This document shows positions 10,574 through 22,073 of a stretch of 43,580 bases of DNA, one piece after another. This DNA is from Ettlia oleoabundans (taxonomy: Eukaryota; Chlorophyta; Chlorophyceae; Chlamydomonadales): contig JAAMXP010005182.1 in NCBI GenBank assembly GCA_019693395.1, positions 1 through 43,580 on the forward strand. Direction: 5' to 3'. Made by a program: the position numbers and the translations under genes. The notes below the pieces were generated by a model, which worked only from the letters and a program-made list of their open reading frames with translations, had not been told where the DNA came from and ran no database searches. Numbering within the stretch: the stretch's first letter is position 1; the number at the start of each line of letters is the position of its first letter.

Positions 10574-12681
10574 ATGCCGGATGTGATGTTTTTAGATCAA
10601 TCTCAAGAAAGCATGGTGCCGTGCATTAGCTGGGCGCAACCCACCCACTTGCTCTGTCGCGCCGCCCCCCGCTGCTGCAGCTCAATACTAATGCGGCGCC
10701 GAGATCGAGCAGGCCCAAGCGCCGTCTGCGATTGCGGGCTAGCCCCTTTTGTGGGAATAAGCCGCAGTGCCAGGAACCCTGGGCGTCGCTATGCCAACTG
10801 CCCCAACTTTCCGGCTGTTGGTCACTGCAAATACTTTGCCTGGTTGGATGCCGGGCGACCATCCCCCGTAGCACCCTCAGCTGTTGATACAGCGCAGAAC
10901 CACGACAACAACGTCTCTAGCACTTCGCTTGTCCAAGACGGCCCATCAACACCAGAAAGAGCTGCACCAGAGCCGCGGGGGACAACCTTGCCCGCATGGG
11001 CAGCTTTAATTCCTAGGACTTCCCTCCCTGGCAAACTTGCCACCCGCGCTCCCCAGCCTGCACAGCACCACACCACCGAGCGCTTTGCCGCTTTGCTTGT
11101 GGTTGTTTGTGACGGCCCCAAGCTGCTGCTGCCTGCAGCGCGGGCAGCAGGAAAAGAGCGGGTGCGCCTGGTGCTGTTGCCCGCTTCTGCTCACCCACCA
11201 GAGTACTGTACCAACCACCTGGCCCAGCATGTGGCGGAGGGACGTCTTCCCAAAGCCATCGCCTCGCTGAGCAGCCTGCAACCGCCTTACGTGACGCTAC
11301 GGCACTGCCCGGCTGCGCATGGCGTTTCGGCGGCAGTAGGCTGGCCACCCAGGGATGGCGGGCTGTTTGTGCTCGACTGCGAAACAACCGGCCTGTCGCG
11401 TGGTGAGGGCAAGCAATCTTGGGCAAATCACTGTGTTTACTTTGCTCGTGGGTTGGACTGCTTATATTTGTACTGCACACCCGCTTTCGTTGCTTTACAT
11501 GCACCCATCCCCTGCTCCTGCGGTCCCTTGCCTGCCTGCCTGCAGGCCGTGACTACATCCATCAGCTGGCTGTGCTCAACCTGGCCTCCTGCCAGTTGCT
11601 GACTATGCTGTTGCGCACGTGCCCACGGACCATAGGACGTGGTGCTGCTGAGGTATGCTGCACAGCCTGCAATTTGTACCGCCGATGCGAATTACTACAG
11701 CTTGGGAAGCCAAGGTTCGAGGCACATGCAGCTGACTGGGGGCCTGTGCCAAAGGCTGCCGGCCATCTGTCACAAGAATTGGCTTTTGCTTTCCTACTGC
11801 AGGCCTGTGGCGCCAACAACAACGCCCTGCATGACCCCAACAGGCCCACCTTTGGTCAGCTGGCACCTCTGCTGCATGCCTTCATTGAGACCGGCAGCTC
11901 CACCAGTGCAGCCACACAGCCACCGCTTCTTGTTGCGCACAACGGCGGCTTTGATGCTGGGATGCTCGTGGGAGAATGGGTGCGACGCGGCCTCCCTGTG
12001 CCTCAAACATGGAGGTGCGCTGTGAAGGCTGTACACTTGTGTGAAGAGCGCTAGCCATCGGGTGGCTTTGGACCCGTCCGCTTCTCTCCCGCTTTCCTCA
12101 CTACCCTTTCTTGTCGCTGCAACTCACAGGGTGTTGGACACACTGCCGCTGGCTCGTGCCGCCGTCAGCGACTGCGTTAATCACAAGCAGGGCACCCTTC
12201 GCCGGTATTTTGGGGTGCAGCTGGCTCTCGGCGAGGTGGAGCATGACGCCGGCACTGATGTGACTGTGCTGGCCCAGCTGCTGCCTTTCCTGGTGAAGGT
12301 GAGTAATCGACCGGGGATCCCTCAACTTGTCGTGCTTCCTGGACTGGAGCTGAGCATGCCCGACGCGCTGCCCTCATGTCATTGTGCAGGCATGTGGTGC
12401 TGGCACGCTGCATGGCGTGCTGGAGGGGCAGGTGTGCAGGAAGAACGGGGCCAGCTTTGCCCGTACGTTTGGGGATGTTCAGGTGAGCTGCTGGGGAGGT
12501 AGATTACATTGTTAATATGCAAGCTTGGTGGCGGCCTTCGCCTGACCCAGCAACCAACACCTTCAGTGTGCACTGCTGGCTGCAGGCCAATCTGCTTGGT
12601 GCAATGTCATCCCCAAATCCCAGCTCGGCCACTGCTGTGGCTTTCACCTGCGGCTTCTGCCATGCACGGGTGGTGGAGTGA
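10574..12681 (+). CDS. GRF zinc-finger and DEDDh 3'-5' exonuclease protein
   Basis: Six phase-consistent exons: 10574-11402, 11546-11652, 11803-12014, 12130-12298, 12390-12482, 12586-12681 (501 residues). Residues about 52-94 form a zf-GRF module: CDCG, then NPGRRYANCP and HCKYFAWLD, which binds single-stranded nucleic acid in other proteins. A DnaQ/TREX-like DEDDh exonuclease follows: Exo I FVLDCETTGLS (about 266-276), Exo II LLVAHNGGFDAGML (about 354-367), Exo III HDAGTD (421-426), so all four acids and the histidine are present. The C-terminal exons hold an additional conserved-looking tail with a CGFC motif near the end. It probably trims RNA or DNA 3' ends; substrate cannot be told. In animal ERI2 a GRF finger is C-terminal to the exonuclease, here it is N-terminal. 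Later in-frame ATGs at 10616 and 10694 are alternative starts. Confidence 0.88.
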
Positions 12682-13135
12682 GGATAGCACCATGTTGCCA
12701 GGCCCAACCGTGTCATTGAGGACAGAAGCCTTCACGCAGGTCTAAACCCAACCTTTAAACTTAATCTGTGCCTCGCTTTAGGCTTGACTTATGCCTTGCT
12801 TGTAGTGTGGCATATGTAACCAGGGGCTTGTTCCCCGCACATAGACCTGACCCCCAAAGCATTGTACACACGTTCCAAAAGTAAAAAGCAAGGAACAAGT
12901 AGAGACACTCGAGACTTATACTTGCATGTTGTCTACAAATTGTCAACTGAACAGCGTAAGAAAGGTAGCTAAGCCTAATCCTACCACTACAAAGTAAGTA
13001 TGGAGGCGCGGCAATGCTGCACCATACGGCGACAAAAAGGCTATAGTGCTTTTTAAATCCCGTAAAGTAAAGCAAAAAGACGATGGTAGCACAACGCTGC
13101 ATTGCAATTAATAAGCCCCCACGGCCAACGCCATG
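12682..13135. other. Convergent 3' UTR region
   Basis: About 450 bases between the exonuclease stop and the C2-protein stop. AT-richer than the genes. TGTAA at 12815-12819 is a good poly(A) candidate for the plus-strand gene. No TTACA was found for the minus-strand gene. No coding exon seen. Confidence 0.5.
12815..12819 (+). terminator. Candidate TGTAA poly(A) signal of the GRF-exonuclease gene
   Basis: TGTAA 134 bases after the stop codon, in AT-richer sequence. Confidence 0.5.
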
Positions 13136-15867
13136 TCACGCTGCAGTCAGTTCCTCTGCTGTTGCTACCTCCGCGGCGGCAGCAGCAGCTACCCCAGTGG
13201 ACACACGACTGGGGCACTGCCTATGGTACTCCGCCAGGCGTGGATCCTCAGCCTCTATTGTCTCCACCTTGATCCCCGGAAAGTTGTCCTCAAAGAGGCG
13301 CTGCATGAGGGGCAAGAGCTCTTTCCGAGGTGCAAAGGTGCCTGAGTTGTTGTCAATCACGAGGCGGTGGCCGCCTTCTGCCGCCGCATCGGGCACAATG
13401 CAGAACTCTCCTGCACAACCGTGTGTGCAGCATCAGGGTCAAGCTTACATCCATCCAAGTGTTTGCACCAGAGTGCTTTTCACAGTTGGGATCACAGCCA
13501 GGCAGATCAAGTTCAGCAACCCCTCCAAGATGTCGTTCTTCCCTGAGCCTGTCACCACACCACCCATTCCCACTGAAGCAATCATCACATAGACGCCAAT
13601 AAAATCACTTAGATTACTGGAGACAACCGCTGCAGTGGCTCACCTGCAAACACTACCTCCTCAGCGCCCGCAGCGTGCATGGCATGCTTGGAGGCGAAGT
13701 CAATAAAGAATCCTGCCCCCGTCTCGCTGCACCGCAGGCTGTCGGGCAGCAAGCTGTAGGTGTAATAGCGGCGCTGCCCACCGCGCACACCGCAGTTAAA
13801 GGCAGCGAAGAAACCCGACGCATTGCGCAGCACGCCACATCGCGCGCGTCCAAGGTGTGTTGAGTACAGCGCAGCATGCTGCAGTGAGGTGCAAGCAGTT
13901 CAGGTTAAAAGGGTGGTTGAGTGAGGTCTGGTAGTGCATTACTTGCAGGCATGCCGCAGGTAGAGAGCCAGACAACAGGGTTGCCGGTGTTGTGCTTCGC
14001 CAGCGACAGTCGACGCAAGGGGGTTCGCTCTGCACGGCTCCAACCCCGTGGCACCACCATCCAGCTGGTCCACAAGCCAGCCACTGTCCGTTTCTGCTGA
14101 GTCTGCTGCCTTCCCCACCCACCTGTGATCGCACCCCCTTCATCAACACAGGGTTTTTGTAGATGGCTGCAGCTTTGTCATAGGAGCGGTTCCAAGGGTG
14201 GCTCACACCCTTAAACACCAAATCTATGTGGCACATGAAGAGCTTCCACACGCAGTAGGCCATGGTGCGGTCGTCATTCCATCGGCCCATCAGGAAACCT
14301 GCGAGGCGCAGGCGGACAGAAGTAGGAGGCAGTTGCATGTTGAGCTCTGCGAGACACAGGCCGACATCAGACGAAAAACAGTCTTTCGGCTTTGCCCACC
14401 CCCTTGCTAAAAATCTTTGAAACGACCGCTTGCTGCCCTAAGCAATGCATATTCGCACCTGAATACCTCTTCGCCAGCTGCTGCCCACTCACCAGCGTTG
14501 GGCGAAAAGCACTGTATGAAGCGCACGGGGCCCAGCATGCGCGGCGTGCCCGGTGTCTCAGATGGGCGGTACCGCACCTCCACCTCGATCTGCCCCCTGA
14601 CCTTCTGTGGGTTCTTAGGGTGGTGCAGCTGCAGCTTCAGCGGCACCAACCCCGAATATGACCGCTGCTGCCCCTGCTGCAACCACTGCACAAGCGGCAG
14701 CCCACAGCGGCAGGATGCGAGTCGTTTGTGTGCACACCAGAGCTTTGGAATGCCCAAAAGCAGTACAGCACTGCAGCCTAAAGCGTGGTTTGGCAAATAC
14801 AGGAAGTGACGGGTCAGGCTGGTTGCCAGATAGACAAGCAGGAAGCACCCAGACAACCGGCACCTGTTGGGGCACAAACACCCAGGATGCCCGCCCCATC
14901 ACGTCGTCACTAGTCAACAGATCTTTGTCCCACACCTGCATGCCGCAGTGGCCGTGCATGGCACATCTACACATTGCAACATCAGCAAATGAGTTGCGCG
15001 AAGCGAATACAGCAACAAGGATCACGGGGACAGGGGGACGGTAGCAACACCAGCAGCAGTCATACCTGATGCTTTTGCCCTGGGCATTATTAAAGTGATT
15101 CTTACCCATGCCGTCACACAGCCTCTCACCTCTACTGACAAACAGCTGGCCTCTGGAATGTTGCCAAGCTCGAAAAATTCATCGTAGCGGGGGTTGAGGT
15201 CCCGGAACACGGTGCGAGTCCTGTAACAAACATGCAACAGATAGACAAGCGGCACGAGGGCGGAAGGGTACAGAAGGGCAAGAGGGAACCGTGGGAAGCA
15301 GATGGCAATGGCAGCAGTGATAGGTAGGAAGTGACAGGCCTTGACTAGCTGGGCATGAAGAGGTGCAAGTTGGGGCATGCTCCCAACTGCTGCCATTGCC
15401 CACTGGCTTCTGGAAGGCTGCAGCATGGTTGGCCTTCTTGTGAACTTGTTTCACCAGGTTGCCCACCTGTACTGAATGTCTCCAGCGGTGCAAGGCGTGG
15501 TGCAGCGTATGATGACATAGGGGTCTGAGCGCCCGTTCCACCTGTGGCTCCACAGGAACGGCTGGCATGACGGCCGAGTCAGGCTCAGGTGATGGGCAGG
15601 CTGCATACCTTCCGAGTTGATGAGGAGCACCCCTTGCATGTGCCTGTCGTAATCATGCCGACATATCACGCTCGCCCCACTAAGACGCAACACCGCCCAA
15701 TCCACAGGATGCATACAGAGCGCTCACCAGTCATGCCCAGGCAGATTGGTTGCTTGGATCACACGGACCAACACGTCATACCCATGCTCTGGTGCACAGA
15801 TCAGCTCGCCAGAAGCTGAGCCAACGCTGGAAAGCCCTAGCTCGAAGGACAGTAGGTCTTGAGCCAT
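13136..15867 (-). CDS. C2-domain protein with conserved VIDNNSGTFAP C-terminal domain
   Basis: Eight exons close in frame: 15867-15728, 15541-15467, 15220-15130, 14935-14864, 14685-14493, 14346-14123, 13878-13644, 13410-13136 (434 residues). The N-terminal third is a C2 domain: YDVLVRVIQATNLPGHDW, NGRSDPYVIIR, TVFRDLNPRYDEFFEL, VEVWDKDLLTSDDVMGR, with the Asp residues (SDPY, WDKD) that usually bind calcium, so calcium-dependent lipid binding is likely. The C-terminal half (RYYTYSLLPDSLRCSETGAG, FFIDFASKHAMH, RLVIDNNSGTFAPRKELLP) matches a conserved block that I recall following C2 domains in algal, oomycete and fungal proteins; its role is unknown. An upstream open frame extends to 16158 but has no conservation signals, so ATG 15867 is preferred. 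Divergent from the quinone oxidoreductase. Confidence 0.87.
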
Positions 15868-16883
15868 GTGCATACAGTAGCCAGCTGTGAGGCACCACGA
15901 TGGCGGCGGAGCGGCAGACCGCTTGCAGCGGAGGGAAGCCGGGACCGCTGTCGCCCGGTTAGCTTCTGGAACCGCAGATGCTGCGCAATAGATGGGACGA
16001 TAGCTGTCCGAGTGGCGTTGGTTTGCTATGCGGTACGAGGTGGTTGCGAACAGCAACCTGCGTACACAGACGGCAGATGCAGGTGACCCAACATGTGAGG
16101 TGTTCTGAGGCCGACGTTTTGCCGGTGCATAAAGCAAAGAGCGTGCTTTGCCTGCCACTGCCGCTGCCAGCTAGGAACGCGTCACGACGCGTTATGTGTG
16201 CCTAGTTGAATCTGAGCATAGCCTCAATCAGATCCTCATCAATGCGGGTGGAGAAGCGGAGACAAAAGCCTCCAACTCGGAGGGACTACAGTGGCGGTGG
16301 TGGTGCCGCCAAACATGCGTGTAGGCTAACGTGGTTGCTGCCCTGCTGGGCTGGACGATACCAGCACTGCGGCGACATCAGCTTGATGGCTGTCAGTGGG
16401 TATCATTTATACGCGTGACCTTCTGAAGTTTGAGAGGGATTTACTGGGGGTTTCCATTCCTCCACGATTCCGTTTAGGCGGCCACGTCATGTTATGCGCT
16501 TTGTGGCACACACTGTTGAAGGTCAGCTAACTCAGCCTGGCAGGCAATAGGAGATGTATGACATCCAACCCACCAGTGCTCATCGGGCCATCCAGGTGCT
16601 ATACGCAGCCCAGAGTGTGAGAGTAATGGAGCAGGACAGCACTTTTACTGGCTGTCAGGGTCTGGCGCGCTGCCAAACAATCTGCTGTCAGCCTGTGCAA
16701 TGCTGCCACACTATAGGCCATCCGCCATTCCCACATAGTGGCAGTCGCCAAGCATCAAGCATAGCAACTCAATTGACTCAAGTTCTGCACCTGCTGAGAG
16801 TGCGGGTGCGGCGGTGTGCACAGCGCAGCGCAGTACGCCAGCTAGTACGCCAGGCCACGTAGCGTATCACGTCACGCACAATC
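15868..16883. promoter_or_regulatory. Long divergent intergenic region, C2 protein / oxidoreductase
   Basis: About 1.0 kb between two divergent start codons. I see no exon with supporting splice phases or a known motif. It presumably carries both promoters and 5' UTRs. Confidence 0.4.
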
Positions 16884-19238
16884 ATGGCGCGGAACCGAGG
16901 CACACCCCAGTTACTTTCAACTGATAAAGACTCAAAATCAGAGAGTATGAAAGCCATCCGGTACACAAGCTTTGGCCCAGCCACCAGCGTGCTGCACCTC
17001 GTTCACGATGAACCGATCCCAACGAGGAAGTCTGGGGAGGCGCTGGTGCAGGTGGTTGCCGCCTCAGTAAACCGGTTGGAGGTGAAGGCGAGAATGTGAG
17101 TGGGCACAGGGCCAGCCGCATAGCATGAAACGCGTACTGCCGGGGGGTGCCGCGACAGCCGCCAAGCATCGGCGACGGATAAGGCTCTTGGTTGGCTTCT
17201 CATACAGGTCAATAGCTTTGGAATCTGGCATTTGGCGAAAGACCTTGGGTTCACAAGGGTGTGGAAGCTGTGCTGGCACCGCGAGTCACCCTGCCACCGC
17301 CGCTGCCTCTCCTGACCTCGCCATGATGCAGGGGCGCCCTGCCCCGCCTGATGGTCAAGCTGCCCCAGGTGCCCGGCGGCGACATGTCTGGCGTGGTGAA
17401 AGAGGCAGATGAAGGTGAGGTGTTACCGGTAGCAACTAAAACTGCTCCGGTGCCTGGCGCCTTGCCGCCCGTCATGCGTTGGGTTTGTGGACCCCCCCCG
17501 CCCCCCTTTTCCCCATCTCATAATGCCGCTCAGCATAGGGTCCATCATGACCTGCTCACCTTTCAGCGCAGGTTCGGTCTTCTGCCCTGGCAGCAAGGTG
17601 ATGGCTCTGACCGACGGCTTCAAGCCCAGCAACCCGCACGGCACTCTTGCTGAGCTGGTGTCGGTGCCTGAGGCACAGCTGGCCCACATCCCACCAGGCC
17701 TCAGCTTTGACGAGGCTGCAGCGCTGCCCCTGGTATCCTTGACTGCATATCAGGTGGGATAGATACGGCTGTTCTGCCCAACCACTTCTGTGCCCGCCTG
17801 CCCCCCCCACCCCCACCCCCCACCCACCCATGCACGCACGCACGCCCGCACCGCCGCAAAGTTTTGAACAACCACTTCATTCATAACAGCATGCAGGCTC
17901 TTGAGGCTGCAGAGGCGTGCAAAGGCCAGCGGCTGTTGGTACATGCCGGCGCCGGCGGTGTGGGCAGCGCCGTCATCCAGCTGGCCAAGGCGCGGGGCCT
18001 GCATGTCACCACAACCTGCTCAGCGCGCAACACAGAGTTTGTAAAACAGGTGGAAGGAAAGGGAGGCAATTGAAGTTGGTCCCAACAATCCAGGCGTGGC
18101 AGCTGACTGGCTGCGAACTGCCTCAACCCGTCTCCTCTTTCCTGTCAAACGCCTCCACAACAATGCTAACCAGGACCTTGTGCAACTCACTGCCATGTGC
18201 AGCTGGGCGCTGACCAAGTGGTTAATTACGAGGCACAACCATTCGAACAGGAACTGAGGGGGCAACCACCCTTTGATGTTGTCATTGATGTGAGCTGCGC
18301 CCCGAAGACGCTAACCCTGCTCACATGTCTGTGGCAATATCGCAGCAGCCCTGGCAGCCTGCTTTTGTTCCACTGCACTGCTGCCACTTTTACTCCGCCA
18401 TTGTGCTGCAAGGCAGCCATTGCAGCCCCACCTGGATCTCACAGCATGTCCCCNNNNNNCCCGCCCGCGCGATTTCTGCTGGCCTGCAGACAGTCGGGGA
18501 CGATTACGAGCCACGCAGGTGGGTTTGGCAGCCTCGGTCGCAGCTCGGTTTTGTTCTGCTCTCCTTTTGCTGGCGCAATGCCAACAGACGTGATTTTGCT
18601 CATGCGCTGCGCTCCACTTGTTTTGTGTGTTCGCTCTTCGTGCAATAGCAGCGCACGCTGTCATTACCATGTCAACCACCCCCTGCTCATGCCTTTTCTT
18701 CCTGTCTGCCTCCCTTCCCTGCTGCAGCCTGGCACTGCTTTCCAGACACGGCACCTTCATCTCGCTTGTCGCCGGCAAGTCTGTGGCCCTCCCAGTGATA
18801 AAGGGCTACATAACAAGCTTTTTTGGGCTGGGCCCACGCTACCGTGTGGTGTCAGTGCAGCCTAACGGCAGCCAGCTGGCTGAGCTTGCCAAATTGGCGG
18901 CGGCTGGCGGCCTGAAGCCGGTCATTCACAGCATGGTGCCACTGGAGCGGGCCAGGTGGGACCCGCGCCAGCCAGGAACGCCTGAGATAGGTGCCTTGGA
19001 TGCAGAGCAAGCTGTCCAAATCCCTAACTGCAGGGCTGTGCGTGTGGCTGGGTGAGGTGCTGAGCCTCAGCACTGACCTTGGGGGTAATTTGGGCGGTGC
19101 CTCGTTGGCCTCGGCTGAATTACTCCCTGTACTTACTGTGTCTCTTGCAGTGAGGCGCACGAGCAGGTGGAGAGTAAGCACACGCGCGGAAAGGTGGTTG
19201 TGCGCGTGAGGCCCGACACAGAAGCTGCAAAGGAATGA
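16884..19238 (+). CDS. Zinc-independent MDR quinone oxidoreductase (plastid envelope type)
   Basis: A medium-chain dehydrogenase/reductase of the NADPH:quinone oxidoreductase group, similar in layout to the plant chloroplast-envelope QOR. Eight exons join in phase: 16884-17095, 17332-17414, 17572-17753, 17897-18049, 18203-18289, 18490-18518, 18728-18955, 19151-19238. Two starts are possible, ATG 16884 (353 aa) or ATG 16947 (332 aa, MKAIRYTSFGPA, the usual family start). Visible motifs are VPGGDMSGVV, the NADPH Rossmann motif VHAGAGGVGSAVIQLAK, TTTCSARNTEFVK, LGADQVVNY, FDVVIDTVGDDYEPR and a C-terminal HEQVESKHTRGKVVVRV, all typical. Zinc-binding cysteines of alcohol dehydrogenases are absent. 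A six-base N gap (18454-18459) lies inside the fifth intron and does not affect the protein. The exon at 18490 is only 29 bases. Confidence 0.92.
17800..17860 (+). repeat. C-rich and CACG simple repeat in an intron
   Basis: A run of CCCCCAC-type low-complexity sequence followed by a short (CACG)n tract inside the third intron of the oxidoreductase gene. Simple repeat, no function suggested. Confidence 0.7.
18454..18459. other. Assembly gap (six N)
   Basis: Six undetermined bases inside intron 5 of the oxidoreductase gene. True gap length may differ from six. Flanking exons (18203-18289 and 18490-18518) keep phase, so no coding sequence seems lost. Confidence 0.99.
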
Positions 19239-19748
19239 GGCATGGCTCCCAAAAGACCCAACAGTTTCAAGATGGGCTCCTTTGCCCTCCTCCAGCAAAT
19301 CATATTTCGTGTGCAAACTGATACCTGCGAAATGGATTATTCTACAAACAGTTAAGGGCTGGTTTTCCTTGATGTAGCCTCGTTGCACCCTCAACCTAAC
19401 ACCAACATGCACATCTCATTGATGTGCATCATGCACTGTCGAAGAAGTTATTGATCGAAGAAGTTATTGAAGATCTGTGCTTTGTCGCTTATAATGCACT
19501 TGAGCAGTCCTTGACGTATTTCACCAGAGCCTCCCCAGCCTGGTATACTGGACTTCCAGAGGATCCACAGGTCCTGCAGCACAGCGTTGCAAGCAACGGC
19601 ACAGCCCCGCTCCAGCATGCGCAGCAGGTGTCAATATCCGGTTCCACGGCATGCAAAAATGTTCATTTCCATGCTTTCAAAAGGAGTCAGCCTCACTGCG
19701 CGCTGCGTGCCAAGCACTGCAAGGCTCCGTTTCAGAAGGGCGACCACG
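19239..19748 (+). other. Intergenic region between oxidoreductase and DUF3228 gene
   Basis: About 510 bases between two genes in the same direction: a 3' UTR and a promoter. A near-perfect short direct repeat (gaagaagttattgatcgaag-like) occurs around 19439-19470. No TGTAA signal was found. The open frame from 19424 has no recognised features. Confidence 0.4.
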
Positions 19749-20939
19749 ATGGGTTCCTCGGCGTCGCCCAGCGGCTTGATACACACCAGTGACTTCTTTC
19801 TGGACAACTTTGCTCTGCGTCAGTGGGACGATCCGGTGAGGCGCCATGCGCCACATTCACCGCCTGCTCTGCTGCTAGCAGTCGGTTTCGGTGCCACCAC
19901 CCCTGCTTGCCTTGTATGACACACAGCCTGCGAGCAGCACCACTTGTCACACACCTGCACAAGCCAACCTGGTGCCTGGGTACACTTTGCAGGAGTTTGC
20001 GGGCACGCGGCTATGCTGCAACAAGCGGGAGTTTGTTGAGCGGGTGCAGGCGGCTTACAGCAGTGGGCGGGCCCTGGCAGACGGCTACGCACCCTTCTGC
20101 AAGCACATCTTCATGCCAAACTTCACGGGCGCCCCCGCTGGTGCGCTGCCTATCACCGAGGGTAACCGCCACCTGCTGCAGTCGGCCTACACACGGCGAA
20201 GGCCCGGGGAGCTTGCTGTGCTGTCACGCTGGTTCCCGGCGGCTGCTGTGCAAGCCACGCAGGCCGCCTGGCTGGACGTCATTCTGTACAGCCGGGAGCA
20301 GCTGCAGAAGGAGTATGAGGCCATGCCCACTAAGCAGGGTGCAGGAGAGCAGGTGGGCTCCCTCCTTTCCAGTGGTGTGGGCTTGAATGGACCCGGGGCA
20401 ATTTTCCCTTGCTGTTCGTGCTTGCATCCATTGCGCCGAGGAGGGCTGTAATGGGCCTCAGGGGTGGGCATCAACATGGGTGCAGCGCTGCCGATGCGTT
20501 TCTTTGCCTTGGTTCTTAGAGGCTTTGTCGCTCACAGGCTGGACTGCTGATTGACCTGCTGCCTGCTTTCCTTCCTGCAGCTGCCTGATGCGCCTTGGGG
20601 CATCATCAGCATTAAGGCGCAAGATGAAGATTACGAGACACCCATGCAGGTGGGCAAGACTTACAGTGTGTTGCGTTTGGGAAGGGGCGGCGCCACAATC
20701 GATGTGTGCTGCGTGCCTGCTTCCTTCCCTGCATAATCACCTGCATTCCTTCACTTCCCTCCTTGCCCACCACCCACCTACCCACCATGCCTTCATCCTG
20801 CGTTCCTCCCTGCCCACAGCCCATCACAATCATGCGTAATGCGCTGGGCCGGGAGGAGGGCGGCAGCGGTGTGCCCCTGGATAGGCAGAAGTATGAGGAG
20901 GCAACGGCCTACTGGGACACACACGCGCAGATCCAGTGA
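19749..20939 (+). CDS. DUF3228 family protein
   Basis: Four phase-0 exons: 19749-19835, 19993-20352, 20581-20649, 20820-20939 (211 residues). The sequence matches the DUF3228 family as I remember it: SDFFLDNFALRQWDD at the start, GYAPFCKHIFMPNF, LPITEGNRHLL, RRPGELAVLSRWFP and the ending PITIMRNALG...YWDTHAQIQ. The family is about 190-220 residues, soluble, found in proteobacteria and in green algae, oomycetes and other protists; its function is unknown. The ATG at 19749 gives a short leader (MGSSASPSGLIHT) without a clear targeting signal. It follows the oxidoreductase in the same direction but with a 510-base gap. Confidence 0.85.
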
Positions 20940-22073
20940 ACCTCCGGTAGGAGGAAAGCAACACCCGGTCTGAGTTGACCTCAATGTGGATGCACCGCAT
21001 GGGTGCCTGGCAACCTTTGGCTCAGCTGGTGCTAGCTGTAGTGTACACAGCACTTGCGTACATGTGTCTGGTGATTTAATGATGAGGAACTTTGCGTTGC
21101 TTATCACTATATTTACACACAAGAGGTGGTCACACAGAGTCATGTTTCATGTCAGATGCTGGGAAGGGCGGGAAGATTGAGAACGGCAGGAGGTTGTGCA
21201 CAAGGATAGATATAACGCGGCATTTGTAGGGAGGAAAGAAGGTCTGGGCTATGTGCAGGGACTGGTGCTAAAAGGCTTCCGTCTGCCATGCCCCGACTAT
21301 CCACTCATTCACTCGAGTGGGTTGCAGCGAACAGCAGCCGAAAAGGAATGCGGGGTGGGGTGCAATGTTGCCATGTGCAGCAACGATTCTAATGCAACTG
21401 AACGCAGACGGGAGGAGGTGGAAAGGCAAGTGTGTGGGGCGCACGATGCCGCACCCTGGTTGGGTGGGCGAGATTTAACAGAACGAAAACAAACAAACCG
21501 AGGTACCCGAGGTAATAAAGCGACAACAGGGCACAACGCTTAGGGTAAAACTTACTAATACAGTGACAATCAGCGATGGAAAATCCGGCTCCTCAGGGCA
21601 ACACAGTCATGAACAGCTGTCTGCCAGGTTACGAAGGCTTTGACGCGCAGCAACACAGGTTAAATGTGCATGGCGCAATGCTTCCCTGCCGTCTGGAACG
21701 TTAAAACAGATTGCCGTCTGGCCAGACAATCAAATGTCAAAAGGAATGCAGACGCTCAGTAAAACCACTGCCAGGCGCAGCCAAGACCAGCGCCAGGGCA
21801 AAACCCTGGAGCAGCCCGGCCGCCGGCTGCCAGCTGGCAAACAAACAATGTTGAACAAACAGCTTTTCAGCATCAATCAGCGTAATCGTCGATCAGCGTA
21901 GTTAGGAGCAAATAAAGAGAGAGTTGGTTCGTGAATGCAGCAGCAGCACACAGATCCGGATTGAAAGGGACCAGCCATGCCCGGCAACCGCTTCTGTTCC
22001 ATTGATAGCCTGCTGAATTCTTGCTGCCGGGGCCAGGCAGCATTTTGGATAGAGTTTCAAAGTCCTGCCCAGG
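20940..22073. other. Long convergent intergenic region
   Basis: About 1.1 kb between the stops of the DUF3228 gene and the kinase gene. AT-richer than coding sequence. A TTACA at 21113-21117 could be a distant minus-strand poly(A) signal. No exon, tRNA-like cloverleaf or mobile element was recognised in either strand. Confidence 0.4.

Noticed and set aside
11603..12054. Single continuous open frame through 11653-11802 in the exonuclease gene
   Set aside because: The stretch is bounded by a good donor (gtatgc) and acceptor (ctactgcag) in the same phase, and its Cys-rich translation does not fit the exonuclease fold between Exo I and Exo II. Treated as an intron; retention cannot be excluded.
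15868..16158. Upstream extension of the C2 protein
   Set aside because: The frame stays open to 16158 but its translation has no domain or targeting pattern and contains Cys/Pro-rich reading typical of UTR sequence. ATG 15867 is directly upstream of the C2 domain.
20940..22073. Hidden gene or non-coding RNA in the 1.1 kb gap
   Set aside because: No exon pair with matching phase, no tRNA B box with paired arms, and no repeat ends were found by eye. A covariance-model scan would be needed.
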